Shown here: positions 1 through 6,973 of the stretch, in pieces | Position numbering within the stretch: the first letter of the stretch is position 1 | Layout: the number at the start of each line of letters is the position of its first letter | Source: Heyndrickxia oleronia | Lineage (GTDB): Bacteria; Bacillota; Bacilli; Bacillales; Bacillaceae_C | DNA length: 64,000 nucleotides | Assembly (NCBI RefSeq): GCF_017809215.1 | Contig: NZ_CP065424.1 | Coordinates: forward strand, 2,450,001-2,514,000 | Reading direction: 5' to 3' | The notes under the pieces: generated by a model | What the model saw: the letters and a program-made list of their open reading frames with translations, nothing else | What the model was told of the DNA's origin: nothing | Databases searched by the model: none | Made by a program: the position numbers and the translations under genes

Positions 1-24
1 CTTGTCCATTTCTTTGTATTCACC

Positions 25-177
25 TTACCAAAAATGTGCTTTCGCATTGCTTCTAAGAATTATGATATTTTGAGAAACTTGTGTTTGTCCATTTACTTGT
101 GATTTCGTATGTTTTCTTCTTGTGGTACTATAGTGAAATCGTTCAGATTGTGGATCTAAAAAGTTTCTGTAACTAAT
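25..177 (-). CDS. YpzG-like small protein with an apparent ATT start
   Basis: A 50-codon reading frame on the minus strand, closed by TAA. The predicted peptide contains KHTKSQVNGQTQVSQNIIIL and ends SNAKAHFW, a pattern I associate with the small YpzG-like proteins of Bacillus, whose function is unknown. A good Shine-Dalgarno (AGAGGTGAT) sits 7 bases before an ATT codon that aligns with the expected first residue (then SYRNF). The preceding in-frame codons run back to a TGA within three codons, so no ATG, GTG or TTG start is available. Either ATT is used for initiation, as in infC, or the start codon has mutated and the gene is dying. The family assignment is from memory of the pattern and is moderate. 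Confidence 0.5.
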   Translation of the reverse strand: MSYRNFLDPQSERFHYSTTRRKHTKSQVNGQTQVSQNIIILRSNAKAHFW

Positions 178-307
178 CGAATATCACCTCTTTGGAAGGA
201 TCTATACTTAGAAACGTAAAATACTCAAGAAATGAGTATCAGTAATATTTTGTACTGTAAATGATAAAAAATTCATTGAAATAAACAAATCTAATAGCGG
301 TAAATTC

Positions 308-336
308 TTTTGATGACTCATGTAAAATGTTATAAT
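308..336 (+). promoter_or_regulatory. Putative sigma-A promoter for exoA
   Basis: TTTTGA and TATAAT hexamers separated by 17 bases, ending about 55 bases before the exoA start. The -10 is perfect and the -35 is weak. Confidence 0.4.
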
Positions 337-389
337 AAATATTTAGAAATAATGATTATTAAAAATAAAAAGCAAGGAGCTTTCTATAA

Positions 390-1145
390 ATGAAATTCGT
401 ATCTTGGAATGTAAATGGCATAAGAGCATGTATAAATAAAGGATTTTTATCATATTTTAATGAAGTTGATGCAGATATTTTTTGTATTCAAGAAACAAAA
501 TGTCAGGATGGACAAGTAACTCTTGAATTAGATAATTACTATCAATATTGGAATTATGCTGAGAAAAAGGGATATTCCGGAACAGCGGTTTTTACAAAAC
601 AAAAGCCATTATCAGTAAAATATGGCGTGGGTGATGAAACAGATGAATCTGAAGGTAGAATATTAACTCTAGAATTTGATCAATTTTATTTAGTGAATGT
701 GTACACTCCAAATTCTCAGAGGGATCTTGCCAGATTACCATTTCGTTTAGAATGGGAAGAAAGAATTAAAGAACATTTAATCTCATTGGATCAGAAAAAG
801 CCAGTTGTTTATTGTGGTGATTTAAATGTTGCCCATCAAGAAATTGATTTAAAAAACCCAAAATCGAATAAAGGGAACTCCGGTTTTACTGATGAAGAAA
901 GAGAAAAGATGAGTACATTATTGAACACGGGATTTACTGATTCCTTTCGTTATTTTTACCCAGATAAAACAGACTCCTATACTTGGTGGTCATATATGAA
1001 TAAGGTAAGAGAAAGAAATATTGGCTGGAGAATTGATTATTTTATTGTATCTAATAGATTAGTAGACTCATTGCAGGACTCACAAATCCACTCTGAAATT
1101 TTAGGAAGTGATCATTGTCCTGTTATGCTTGAAATGAAAATGTAA
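390..1145 (+). CDS. exoA: Exodeoxyribonuclease / AP endonuclease ExoA
   Basis: A 251-residue exonuclease III family enzyme that cleaves DNA 5' to abasic sites in base excision repair in the cytoplasm. Family signatures are clear: SWNVNGIRA at the N-terminus, IQETK (metal-binding Glu), VYTPNSQR, GDLNVAHQEIDL (catalytic Asp/Asn), WRIDYFIVS and a C-terminal GSDHCPV (catalytic Asp-His). Length matches B. subtilis ExoA (about 252). The ATG follows AAGGAGC by 9 bases. It stands alone, with a strong terminator immediately downstream, and the next gene is another base-excision enzyme. Confidence 0.95.
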   Translation: MKFVSWNVNGIRACINKGFLSYFNEVDADIFCIQETKCQDGQVTLELDNYYQYWNYAEKKGYSGTAVFTKQKPLSVKYGVGDETDESEGRILTLEFDQFYLVNVYTPNSQRDLARLPFRLEWEERIKEHLISLDQKKPVVYCGDLNVAHQEIDLKNPKSNKGNSGFTDEEREKMSTLLNTGFTDSFRYFYPDKTDSYTWWSYMNKVRERNIGWRIDYFIVSNRLVDSLQDSQIHSEILGSDHCPVMLEMKM

Positions 1146-1167
1146 ATAAAAATATTCGTTCATTACT

Positions 1168-1200
1168 ATCACCTAATTTTTTAATTAGGTGATTTTTTTT
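1168..1200 (+). terminator. Rho-independent terminator of exoA
   Basis: An 11-bp perfect stem (ATCACCTAATT / AATTAGGTGAT) with a 4-base loop, followed by a run of T. Confidence 0.9.
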
Positions 1201-1296
1201 AATACTTTTTCTCTGATTTGTCATGATAAGAATAAAGAGAATGTAATGACTACACAAGGAATTGATATATAACTCCACGAAAAAGGGGGAAAACGG

Positions 1297-2106
1297 ATGC
1301 CTGAACTACCTGAAATGGAAACATATAAAAAATTGCTGTATGAAAAAATTGTAGGGAAGACGATTACGAATATTATTATCAATCGTGAAAAATCAATAAA
1401 TTGTCGGCCGGATATGTTTATTAAAGATATATTACTCCAAAAAGTTATTCGTATTGATCGAAGAGGCAAGCATTTACTTTTCTATTTGGTAAATGGTCGA
1501 GTCCTCATTCTTCATCTTATGCTTGGAGGATGGATGTATTATGGTACAGAGGAGGAGAAGCCTAACCGAACGATTCAAATTCAGCTTTCTTTCGGAATAG
1601 AGAATTTATACTTTATTGGTCTTCGTTTAGGCTATTTACACCTTTATCCAATAAATGAAGTAGATGAAGCATTGCCTAATTTAGGACCAGAACCATTGGA
1701 TATTAATTTTACTCTACCATTTTTTATCAACTACTTACACAAAAAGCGTGGGCGTCTAAAGACCAAATTAATTGATCAAAAATTTTTATCTGGGATTGGT
1801 AATTGTTATTCTGATGAAATTTGTTATCACGCACAGCTATTACCTACAAGAACTTTAGAAGATTTAACTGATATTGATAAGAAACAATTGTATGAATCCA
1901 TTCAATTAATCTTAAGGAAAGCTATACAATATGGTGGATATATGAACCATGCATTTTATCATGATGATCGGCTTACAGGAGGTTTTGATAACAAATGTAA
2001 AGTGTATGATCGTGAAGGTGAATTATGTGAGAGATGTGGCTCAGAAATTATCAAAAAAATGATATCATCTCGAAAGACCTTTTATTGCCCTCATTGTCAA
2101 TTTTAA
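1297..2106 (+). CDS. Fpg/MutM-family DNA glycosylase (divergent)
   Basis: A 269-residue formamidopyrimidine-DNA glycosylase-family enzyme, predicted to excise oxidised purines and nick the abasic site. It begins MPELPEMET, preserving the catalytic Pro2-Glu3. A beta-strand Lys lies in RRGKHLLFYL, the helix-two-turn-helix is around residues 150-170 (KLIDQKFLSGIGNCYSDEI), and a C-terminal C-x2-C...C-x2-C zinc finger ends CPHCQF. Canonical MutM has PELPEVETV and a more conserved H2TH (GIGNIYADE-like), so this is probably a second, divergent paralogue rather than the polA-linked housekeeping mutM. The ATG follows AAAGGGGG. Substrate preference cannot be read from sequence. Confidence 0.85.
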   Translation: MPELPEMETYKKLLYEKIVGKTITNIIINREKSINCRPDMFIKDILLQKVIRIDRRGKHLLFYLVNGRVLILHLMLGGWMYYGTEEEKPNRTIQIQLSFGIENLYFIGLRLGYLHLYPINEVDEALPNLGPEPLDINFTLPFFINYLHKKRGRLKTKLIDQKFLSGIGNCYSDEICYHAQLLPTRTLEDLTDIDKKQLYESIQLILRKAIQYGGYMNHAFYHDDRLTGGFDNKCKVYDREGELCERCGSEIIKKMISSRKTFYCPHCQF

Positions 2107-2205
2107 CGAAATTACTAAATTGAATGTAGATTAAAACTGAAACCTCTACCCATTAAATGACGTCTTACATGTTGATAGATTGAAAATGGGTATGAGGGAG
2201 AATGT

Positions 2206-2775
2206 ATGAAAAAAAAGTTATTTATTTCTTGTATCTCAATATTTTTGCTTTTCAGTTTGGCTTGGGTTCTTTTCACTTATAAACAAATAAAAAATGTGGC
2301 AAAAGAAAAACCTCCAAAAAACGTTCCATATCTGATTATTTTAGGAGCAAAGGTGAATGGGAAGGTTATGTCAAAAGCTTTATATGAACGAGCAATCACA
2401 GGTTTGCATTATTTAAAGGAGAATAAGGGGACAAAAGTGATTGTTACTGGTGGGCAAGGACCTGATGAGGAAATACCTGAGGCTGAAGCTCTTCGCTCCT
2501 ATTTATTAGAACATGGTATCCCGAATGAGCGAATTATTATTGAGGATAAGTCCGTAAATACGTTCGAGAATCTTCAAAATGCCAAGGAATTTTTAGAAAT
2601 AAAGAAGGCAGTAATCGTTAGCAATGATTTTCATCTTTATCGATCACTTCAATTGGCAAAATCACTAGGGATCGAAGCTTATCCACTTGCAGGTAAAACC
2701 CCTAAAATTGTCAAAACAAAACTATATTTAAGGGAGTATTTAGCCATTTTAAAAATGAAAATTATTGGGAAGTGA
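2206..2775 (+). CDS. YdcF/SanA-like (DUF218) membrane-anchored protein
   Basis: A 189-residue protein with an N-terminal membrane anchor (residues about 4-24) and a DUF218/YdcF domain facing outside. Recognisable segments are YLIILGAKV, VIVTGGQGPDEEIPEAEA, IIIEDKSVNTFENLQNA and AVIVSNDFHLYRS. The family is linked to envelope functions (SanA, ElyC, YdcF); the reaction is unknown. The ATG follows GAGGGAG. No terminator directly follows; the next 400 bases are leader sequence of the ABC-F gene. Confidence 0.8.
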   Translation: MKKKLFISCISIFLLFSLAWVLFTYKQIKNVAKEKPPKNVPYLIILGAKVNGKVMSKALYERAITGLHYLKENKGTKVIVTGGQGPDEEIPEAEALRSYLLEHGIPNERIIIEDKSVNTFENLQNAKEFLEIKKAVIVSNDFHLYRSLQLAKSLGIEAYPLAGKTPKIVKTKLYLREYLAILKMKIIGK

Positions 2776-2869
2776 GAATTATTAATGAATTTATCCCTTT
2801 ACTGCCTCTTTCGTTTTTGGTAAGATTATGAAGAATCTAAATTTATTTTAAAGGAGAGATGAAGGTCAA

Positions 2870-2908
2870 ATGAGTATGTCCGTTGTTTTTCAAATGGTTT
2901 TAGCTTAA
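2870..2908 (+). CDS. Putative 12-codon leader peptide of the ABC-F gene
   Basis: A short reading frame (MSMSVVFQMVLA, stop TAA) behind AAGGAGAG, located 110 bases ahead of a terminator hairpin and 264 bases before the ABC-F start. Antibiotic-responsive ABC-F genes often have such a uORF plus attenuator (msrD and vmlR are studied cases). An alternative four-codon frame (MKVK) starts 11 bases earlier. Supported by position and ribosome binding site only. Confidence 0.4.
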   Translation: MSMSVVFQMVLA

Positions 2909-2962
2909 GACGGGATAAGTATGCCCATTTTTAGCAAAGCCAATCGTAAAACATCGGATAAT

Positions 2963-3046
2963 TAGACCTTTATTCTTATTTAATATTCGTGTATAACAGG
3001 TAATCGTAAACACGAATAGGGCAGGGTCTATTTCCCTGCCTTTTTT
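2963..3046 (+). promoter_or_regulatory. Attenuator-like leader: competing hairpins ahead of the ABC-F gene
   Basis: Two mutually exclusive structures can be drawn. The terminator is GGCAGGG/CCCTGCC (3020-3026 with 3034-3040) followed by six T. An antiterminator pairs TAGACC (2963-2968) with GGTCTA (3025-3030) around an inner perfect 9-bp stem TATTCGTGT/ACACGAATA (2984-2992 with 3010-3018), which takes up the 5' terminator arm. This is the geometry of ribosome-dependent transcription attenuation. It is inferred from pairing, not demonstrated. Confidence 0.6.
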
Positions 3047-3172
3047 ATTTGTATAAATGAGACTAATTAAGATATTTCTAATGAATTGTCCATTCAAATT
3101 AAATATTAATCGTTTATAACCTCCATGTTTTACGATTGGTTCTTACAAACAGAACTTTTGGAGGGAAAAAAT

Positions 3173-4717
3173 ATGAGTATCGTACATGTTGAAAATTTAA
3201 CTCATTTCTATGGTGATCAATTAGTTTTTAAAGATATTGAATTTCGTTTATTGAACAAAGAAAAGGTTGGTTTAGTGGGCCCAAATGGAGCAGGTAAATC
3301 AACACTTCTAAAAATTTTATCAGGTCAACTGTTACCTGATTATGGAAGCATTTCTTGGCTTCCTAATAAGCAAATTGGCTATTTAGAACAGCATATCGAA
3401 TTGAAAAAAGGAACAAGTATTTTAGGTTTTTTAAAAAGTGCATTTCAACATTTATATGATATGGAAGAAGAAATGTTAGGAATTACAAATAAAATGGCGA
3501 TATGTAATGAGGGTGAGTTACAAGGGCTCTTGAAACGATATTCGTTAATTCAGGATATATTAGAAGCTCAGGATTTTTACCTTATTGATTCAAAAATTGA
3601 AGATGTCTCATCTGGATTAGGTATCCTAGCACTAGGTTTAGATCGGGATGTTGCACAATTAAGTGGTGGACAACGTACAAAATTATTGTTGGCAAAACTT
3701 CTATTAACCGAGCCGGATATATTATTATTGGATGAACCAACGAATTATCTTGATTACGAACATATTGTTTGGTTGAAAGACTATTTAATTAATTATAAGA
3801 AATCATTTATTCTTATATCACATGATACGCATTTTTTAAACGAGGTCGTAAATGTTATTTTTCATTTAGAGCATAAACATTTAACTAGGTATGTAGGGAA
3901 TTATCGAGCATTCTTAGAAGCTTATGAATTAAGAAAACACCAAATTCATATTGCATATAGTAAGCAGCAACAGGAAATTCACAAGCTTGAAACCTATATT
4001 CAAAAAAATAAAGTCCGTTCTTCCACTTCTAAACAAGCAAAATCAAGAGAAAAGAAATTAGCAAAAATTGAACGAATTGAAAAGCCGGTGGGAAACCTAC
4101 ATCCAAGATATTCATTTCACGTTTCTGAACGACCCGTTAGTACGATCATTGAAACGAAAGATATTATTGTTGGGTATACCTATCCTTTACTCCCGGCCTT
4201 AAACTTTACTTTAAAAAGAGGCGACAAAGTTGCCATTATTGGACATAATGGGATTGGAAAATCTACCTTACTAAAAACAATGATGGGTGAAATTAATCCT
4301 TTAAGCGGAACCATCTCAATAGGAGATAATGTGAGGCCATCTTATTTCGAACAAGAATGGCATACGCCAGTTGAACAAACACCGATGGATTATATTTGGT
4401 CCATGCATGAACAAATGAATCAGAAAGAAATTCGCCAAGCTCTTGCACGTGCTGGTATCAATAAAGAACATATATTGCAACCACTTCATACTTTGAGTGG
4501 GGGTGAACAGACGAAAGTAAGGTTATGTCAACTGATGTTAGAAAAAAGTAACTGGCTTATTCTTGACGAGCCAACGAATCACTTAGATGTTCAAGCAAAA
4601 GAAGCATTGGCTTTAGCACTAAAGAAATATGAAGGAACATTACTGATTGTATCTCATGAACCTGAATTTTATGAAGAATGGTGCACAAACGTGCTTAATC
4701 TTGAGGATTGCAGATAA
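3173..4717 (+). CDS. ABC-F ATPase, YfmM-like
   Basis: A soluble ABC-F protein of 514 residues with two ATPase domains and no membrane segments. Domain 1 has Walker A GPNGAGKST, signature LSGGQ and LLLDEPTNYLD; domain 2 has GHNGIGKST, LSGGEQ and LILDEPTNHLD. The charged inter-domain arm lies around residues 255-310. The start MSIVHVENLTHFYGD resembles B. subtilis YfmM, and the length (about 518) agrees. ABC-F proteins bind the ribosomal E site and rescue stalled or drug-bound ribosomes. I chose the ATG at 3173 because TTGGAGGG lies just upstream; an in-frame ATG 48 bases earlier has no ribosome binding site. The attenuator leader suggests drug- or stall-induced expression. Whether it confers resistance is unknown. 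Confidence 0.85.
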   Translation: MSIVHVENLTHFYGDQLVFKDIEFRLLNKEKVGLVGPNGAGKSTLLKILSGQLLPDYGSISWLPNKQIGYLEQHIELKKGTSILGFLKSAFQHLYDMEEEMLGITNKMAICNEGELQGLLKRYSLIQDILEAQDFYLIDSKIEDVSSGLGILALGLDRDVAQLSGGQRTKLLLAKLLLTEPDILLLDEPTNYLDYEHIVWLKDYLINYKKSFILISHDTHFLNEVVNVIFHLEHKHLTRYVGNYRAFLEAYELRKHQIHIAYSKQQQEIHKLETYIQKNKVRSSTSKQAKSREKKLAKIERIEKPVGNLHPRYSFHVSERPVSTIIETKDIIVGYTYPLLPALNFTLKRGDKVAIIGHNGIGKSTLLKTMMGEINPLSGTISIGDNVRPSYFEQEWHTPVEQTPMDYIWSMHEQMNQKEIRQALARAGINKEHILQPLHTLSGGEQTKVRLCQLMLEKSNWLILDEPTNHLDVQAKEALALALKKYEGTLLIVSHEPEFYEEWCTNVLNLEDCR

Positions 4718-4736
4718 AATAAATTAAAGGATTTTA

Positions 4737-4786
4737 GGGCAAATACATCGAATTTTCTACTAAGTAAGGAGTGATGTATTTTGCCC
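4737..4786 (+). promoter_or_regulatory. Hairpin enclosing the RBS and start codon of the DUF4062 gene
   Basis: GGGCAAATACATC (4737-4749) pairs with GATGTATTTTGCCC (4773-4786) with a single bulged base. The 23-base loop contains the ribosome binding site AAGGAG, and the TTG start codon (4781) lies in the 3' arm. No T-run follows, so it is not a terminator. Translational control or a palindromic operator are the two readings. Confidence 0.55.
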
Positions 4787-5953
4787 GAACCTACAAAAAT
4801 ATTTATTAGTTCAGCTGCCCAAGATCGACTTAGACCCTTAAGGGAAAATCTCCATCGATTATTAATGGAGATGGAGCATAGACCTTTAATGTATGAAAAG
4901 GATTTTGGACCTTGGCCGCCAGAACAGCTTGTAGAGAATTGTTTAAAGTATGTGGAAATGAGTGATATTTTTCTTCTTTTCATATCTGATAAGGCTGGTA
5001 ATTATAGCCAATATTATAAGGCAACAATCACTCATTGTGAGTTTCAGAAGGCTTATCAATGTAATAAATATATTATTGTTTTTGTGGAAGATTATATTTA
5101 TGATCTTTTTTGGTATGAAATTCGTTTAATTATTGGCGAAATGTTAAAAAGCTATAAAGAAACTTATGGCACAAATCCTGATAATTACTTTGAAATCGCA
5201 AAAGAAGCATGGGAAAAGCATCCAAAGAAAAAAGAACATGAAAATATTGAACCGTACATTTGGGGATTTATGTATGACATTTATATCAAAGGTCATTATT
5301 TGGAGAAAATATCTTTCGGAATGGATCCAAGCCTTACAATAAAACGATATTTTAGTGATTTGTTTAGAAGAGGAAGTAAATATCTCGCATTTGAAGGAAC
5401 CATCGAAGAACAACTTCAAGAAGGCCCTATTTATAAAAAACATGCTGATTTTACCTCTAAAATCATAAGTTATATTAAAAATGGTGAATTAATCAATCCA
5501 AGATTGTTTTTAGAATATCTTCAACGTTTTTTAAAAAATGGGATCATTTATAGTCAGCCCCATACCATGTTTGAAACAGAGCTTGGTGCATATGAATCCT
5601 GTTCAGGAACAACTTTATACAAAAAAAAGGGTGATTTATTAACACTTGTAAGTGTATCTGGTATGGCAAGTGATGAAAATAAAACATATCCTTTAGAAGA
5701 TAGGAGTTCGTATTCTGTTCAAGCTTTTCATAGTCAGTCTGGCCAGGAGTTATTTTTTAGCGAAGAGAAACAGCAATTTTATTTATCAATTCGTACAGGA
5801 AATTATGTCATAAGTTTTCATTATCCAGTTGAGTCATATTGGTCTATTGAGAAGGTTCAAGGCTTTAAGGATGATGTGATGCGTGATATAATGGAATCAG
5901 AATCAGCATTGTATCGTGATTTCGCTATTCAATTGTTAGGAGGGATTCGATAG
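4781..5953 (+). CDS. DUF4062 domain protein
   Basis: A 390-residue protein whose first 110 residues match the DUF4062 pattern: KIFISSAAQDRLRPLRENL, a central YEKDFGPWPPEQLVENC, then SDIFLLFISDKAG and YIIVFVEDYIYDLFW. DUF4062 is a TIR-related alpha/beta fold often found as a sensor or effector module in NTPase and defence-like proteins. The remaining 270 residues have no motif I recognise. The start is TTG, set by AAGGAG 9 bases upstream, and it lies inside a hairpin. The stop codon overlaps the GTG start of the next small gene (TAGTG), so the two are translationally coupled. Function is unknown; a defence role would be speculation from fold only. Confidence 0.65.
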   Translation: MPEPTKIFISSAAQDRLRPLRENLHRLLMEMEHRPLMYEKDFGPWPPEQLVENCLKYVEMSDIFLLFISDKAGNYSQYYKATITHCEFQKAYQCNKYIIVFVEDYIYDLFWYEIRLIIGEMLKSYKETYGTNPDNYFEIAKEAWEKHPKKKEHENIEPYIWGFMYDIYIKGHYLEKISFGMDPSLTIKRYFSDLFRRGSKYLAFEGTIEEQLQEGPIYKKHADFTSKIISYIKNGELINPRLFLEYLQRFLKNGIIYSQPHTMFETELGAYESCSGTTLYKKKGDLLTLVSVSGMASDENKTYPLEDRSSYSVQAFHSQSGQELFFSEEKQQFYLSIRTGNYVISFHYPVESYWSIEKVQGFKDDVMRDIMESESALYRDFAIQLLGGIR

Positions 5954-6126
5954 TGGCTGCAGAACCTAAACGGACAAAAAACGATAGTATTATTCATGTC
6001 GCCTCCGGTAAAGCGAATGGAAGTAAAAAATATATTCAAGAAAAAGCAAAACGTTTCGATGAAAATAATCGCATCTTAAAAGAAGCATTTTTGAATCATA
6101 AAAAGACGCGACACTCCATTATTTAA
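5953..6126 (+). CDS. 57-residue basic protein coupled to the DUF4062 gene
   Basis: A GTG-started frame overlapping the upstream stop by one base, with AGGAGG 9 bases before it. The peptide begins VAAEPKRTKNDSIIHVASGK and is Lys/Arg-rich, with a predicted helix (YIQEKAKRFDENNRILKEAF). The TAA stop lies inside the operon's terminator stem. The coupling implies it is made stoichiometrically with the DUF4062 protein, perhaps as a partner or antidote. I recognise no family. Confidence 0.6.
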   Translation: MAAEPKRTKNDSIIHVASGKANGSKKYIQEKAKRFDENNRILKEAFLNHKKTRHSII

Positions 6127-6148
6127 GCTCCAATAAAGGAGCTTTTTT
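6125..6148 (+). terminator. Terminator of the DUF4062 operon
   Basis: A 7-bp perfect stem AAGCTCC/GGAGCTT with a 6-base loop and T-run. It overlaps the stop codon of the 57-residue gene. Confidence 0.85.
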
Positions 6149-6176
6149 CATATACAGAGGTGGGGAATGGTACTGG

Positions 6177-6422
6177 ATGGGGAATTTTGATAAACGCAAT
6201 CGATTAGAAGATGAGGTTTTTACTTATCGGATTTCAAAGAATAATACGATATTTATTGATTGGTATGGCAAACAAGTCAAGATTATAAAAGGAAAAGCAG
6301 CAGAAAAGCTCCTTACTAAAATTACACAAGCTGAAAATGAAAAAGAAATCCAACTACTATTAGCTAAGGTAACTGGAAACTTCAAAAGGGGTAATGAAAA
6401 AAGTAAAAGCTATTATGATTAG
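6177..6422 (+). CDS. Conserved-looking hypothetical protein, 81 residues
   Basis: A small, charged, soluble protein with no signal peptide or membrane segment. The segment FIDWYGKQVKIIKGKAAEKLL suggests a short beta unit followed by a helix. The ATG lies about 11 bases after GAGGTGGGG. Located between the DUF4062 operon terminator and the ileS T-box. Not recognised; codon usage fits its neighbours. Confidence 0.5.
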   Translation: MGNFDKRNRLEDEVFTYRISKNNTIFIDWYGKQVKIIKGKAAEKLLTKITQAENEKEIQLLLAKVTGNFKRGNEKSKSYYD

Positions 6423-6635
6423 TTTGATACTTTGTTAAGACTGTTTTCGTATAGAGTGTTGCTTGTGTAAAAACCTATTTGCCGGTCTTTACAAATAATA
6501 AAGGTTTCGAGTTCACAGGTCTTTTTCTCAGTGGAAAAAAGGAATTATCATCCTTATGTATCGCTTGGAGAATTATCTAAATATCGGGAATGTTAGAAAA
6601 GAGTTAAAAATGAGATCGCAATAAATAAAAATATC

Positions 6636-6664
6636 TTGATATTCATTATTGTGAGTGGTATGAT
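6636..6664 (+). promoter_or_regulatory. Sigma-A promoter of the ileS T-box operon
   Basis: TTGATA and TATGAT hexamers spaced 17 bases, about 15 bases ahead of the T-box stem I. Confidence 0.65.
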
Positions 6665-6679
6665 AATCGAAATATTTGA

Positions 6680-6944
6680 TGTATAAATCGATGAAGAGAA
6701 AAAGTACGTAAGGATTGAACTCTTGAAGCGAGCTGGGTATGGTGAAAGCCAGTGAGGAAGCCGAACGGAAAAATCATCTCTGAGATGCAAGGCTGAAATT
6801 ATTAAGTAAGTCTTGACGGGAGTCCGCCGTTACAAGGAACGCGTATGATAGTACGTTGACAAGTGCTGTTTGTAATAAGCAGAATTTGGGTGGTAACGCG
6901 GGTTAATACACTCGTCCCTATTTTTAGGGACGAGTGTTTTTTAT
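6680..6944 (+). promoter_or_regulatory. T-box riboswitch, isoleucine specifier
   Basis: A leader with T-box stem I (AGTA-type element near 6702), an ATC specifier codon at 6773-6775 followed by A, the T-box sequence TTGGGTGGTAACGCGG (from about 6885), and a 12-bp terminator stem CACTCGTCCCTA/TAGGGACGAGTG (6909-6936) with a T-run. Uncharged tRNA-Ile would stabilise the antiterminator and switch on the synthetase gene. Confidence 0.9.
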
Positions 6945-6973
6945 TTTCAAAATTAATTAAGGAGGATGCAAAT

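Noticed and set aside
3125..3172. 16-codon N-terminal extension of the ABC-F gene
   Set aside because: The strong TTGGAGGG site fits the ATG at 3173, and ABC-F proteins begin at that MSI-type start.
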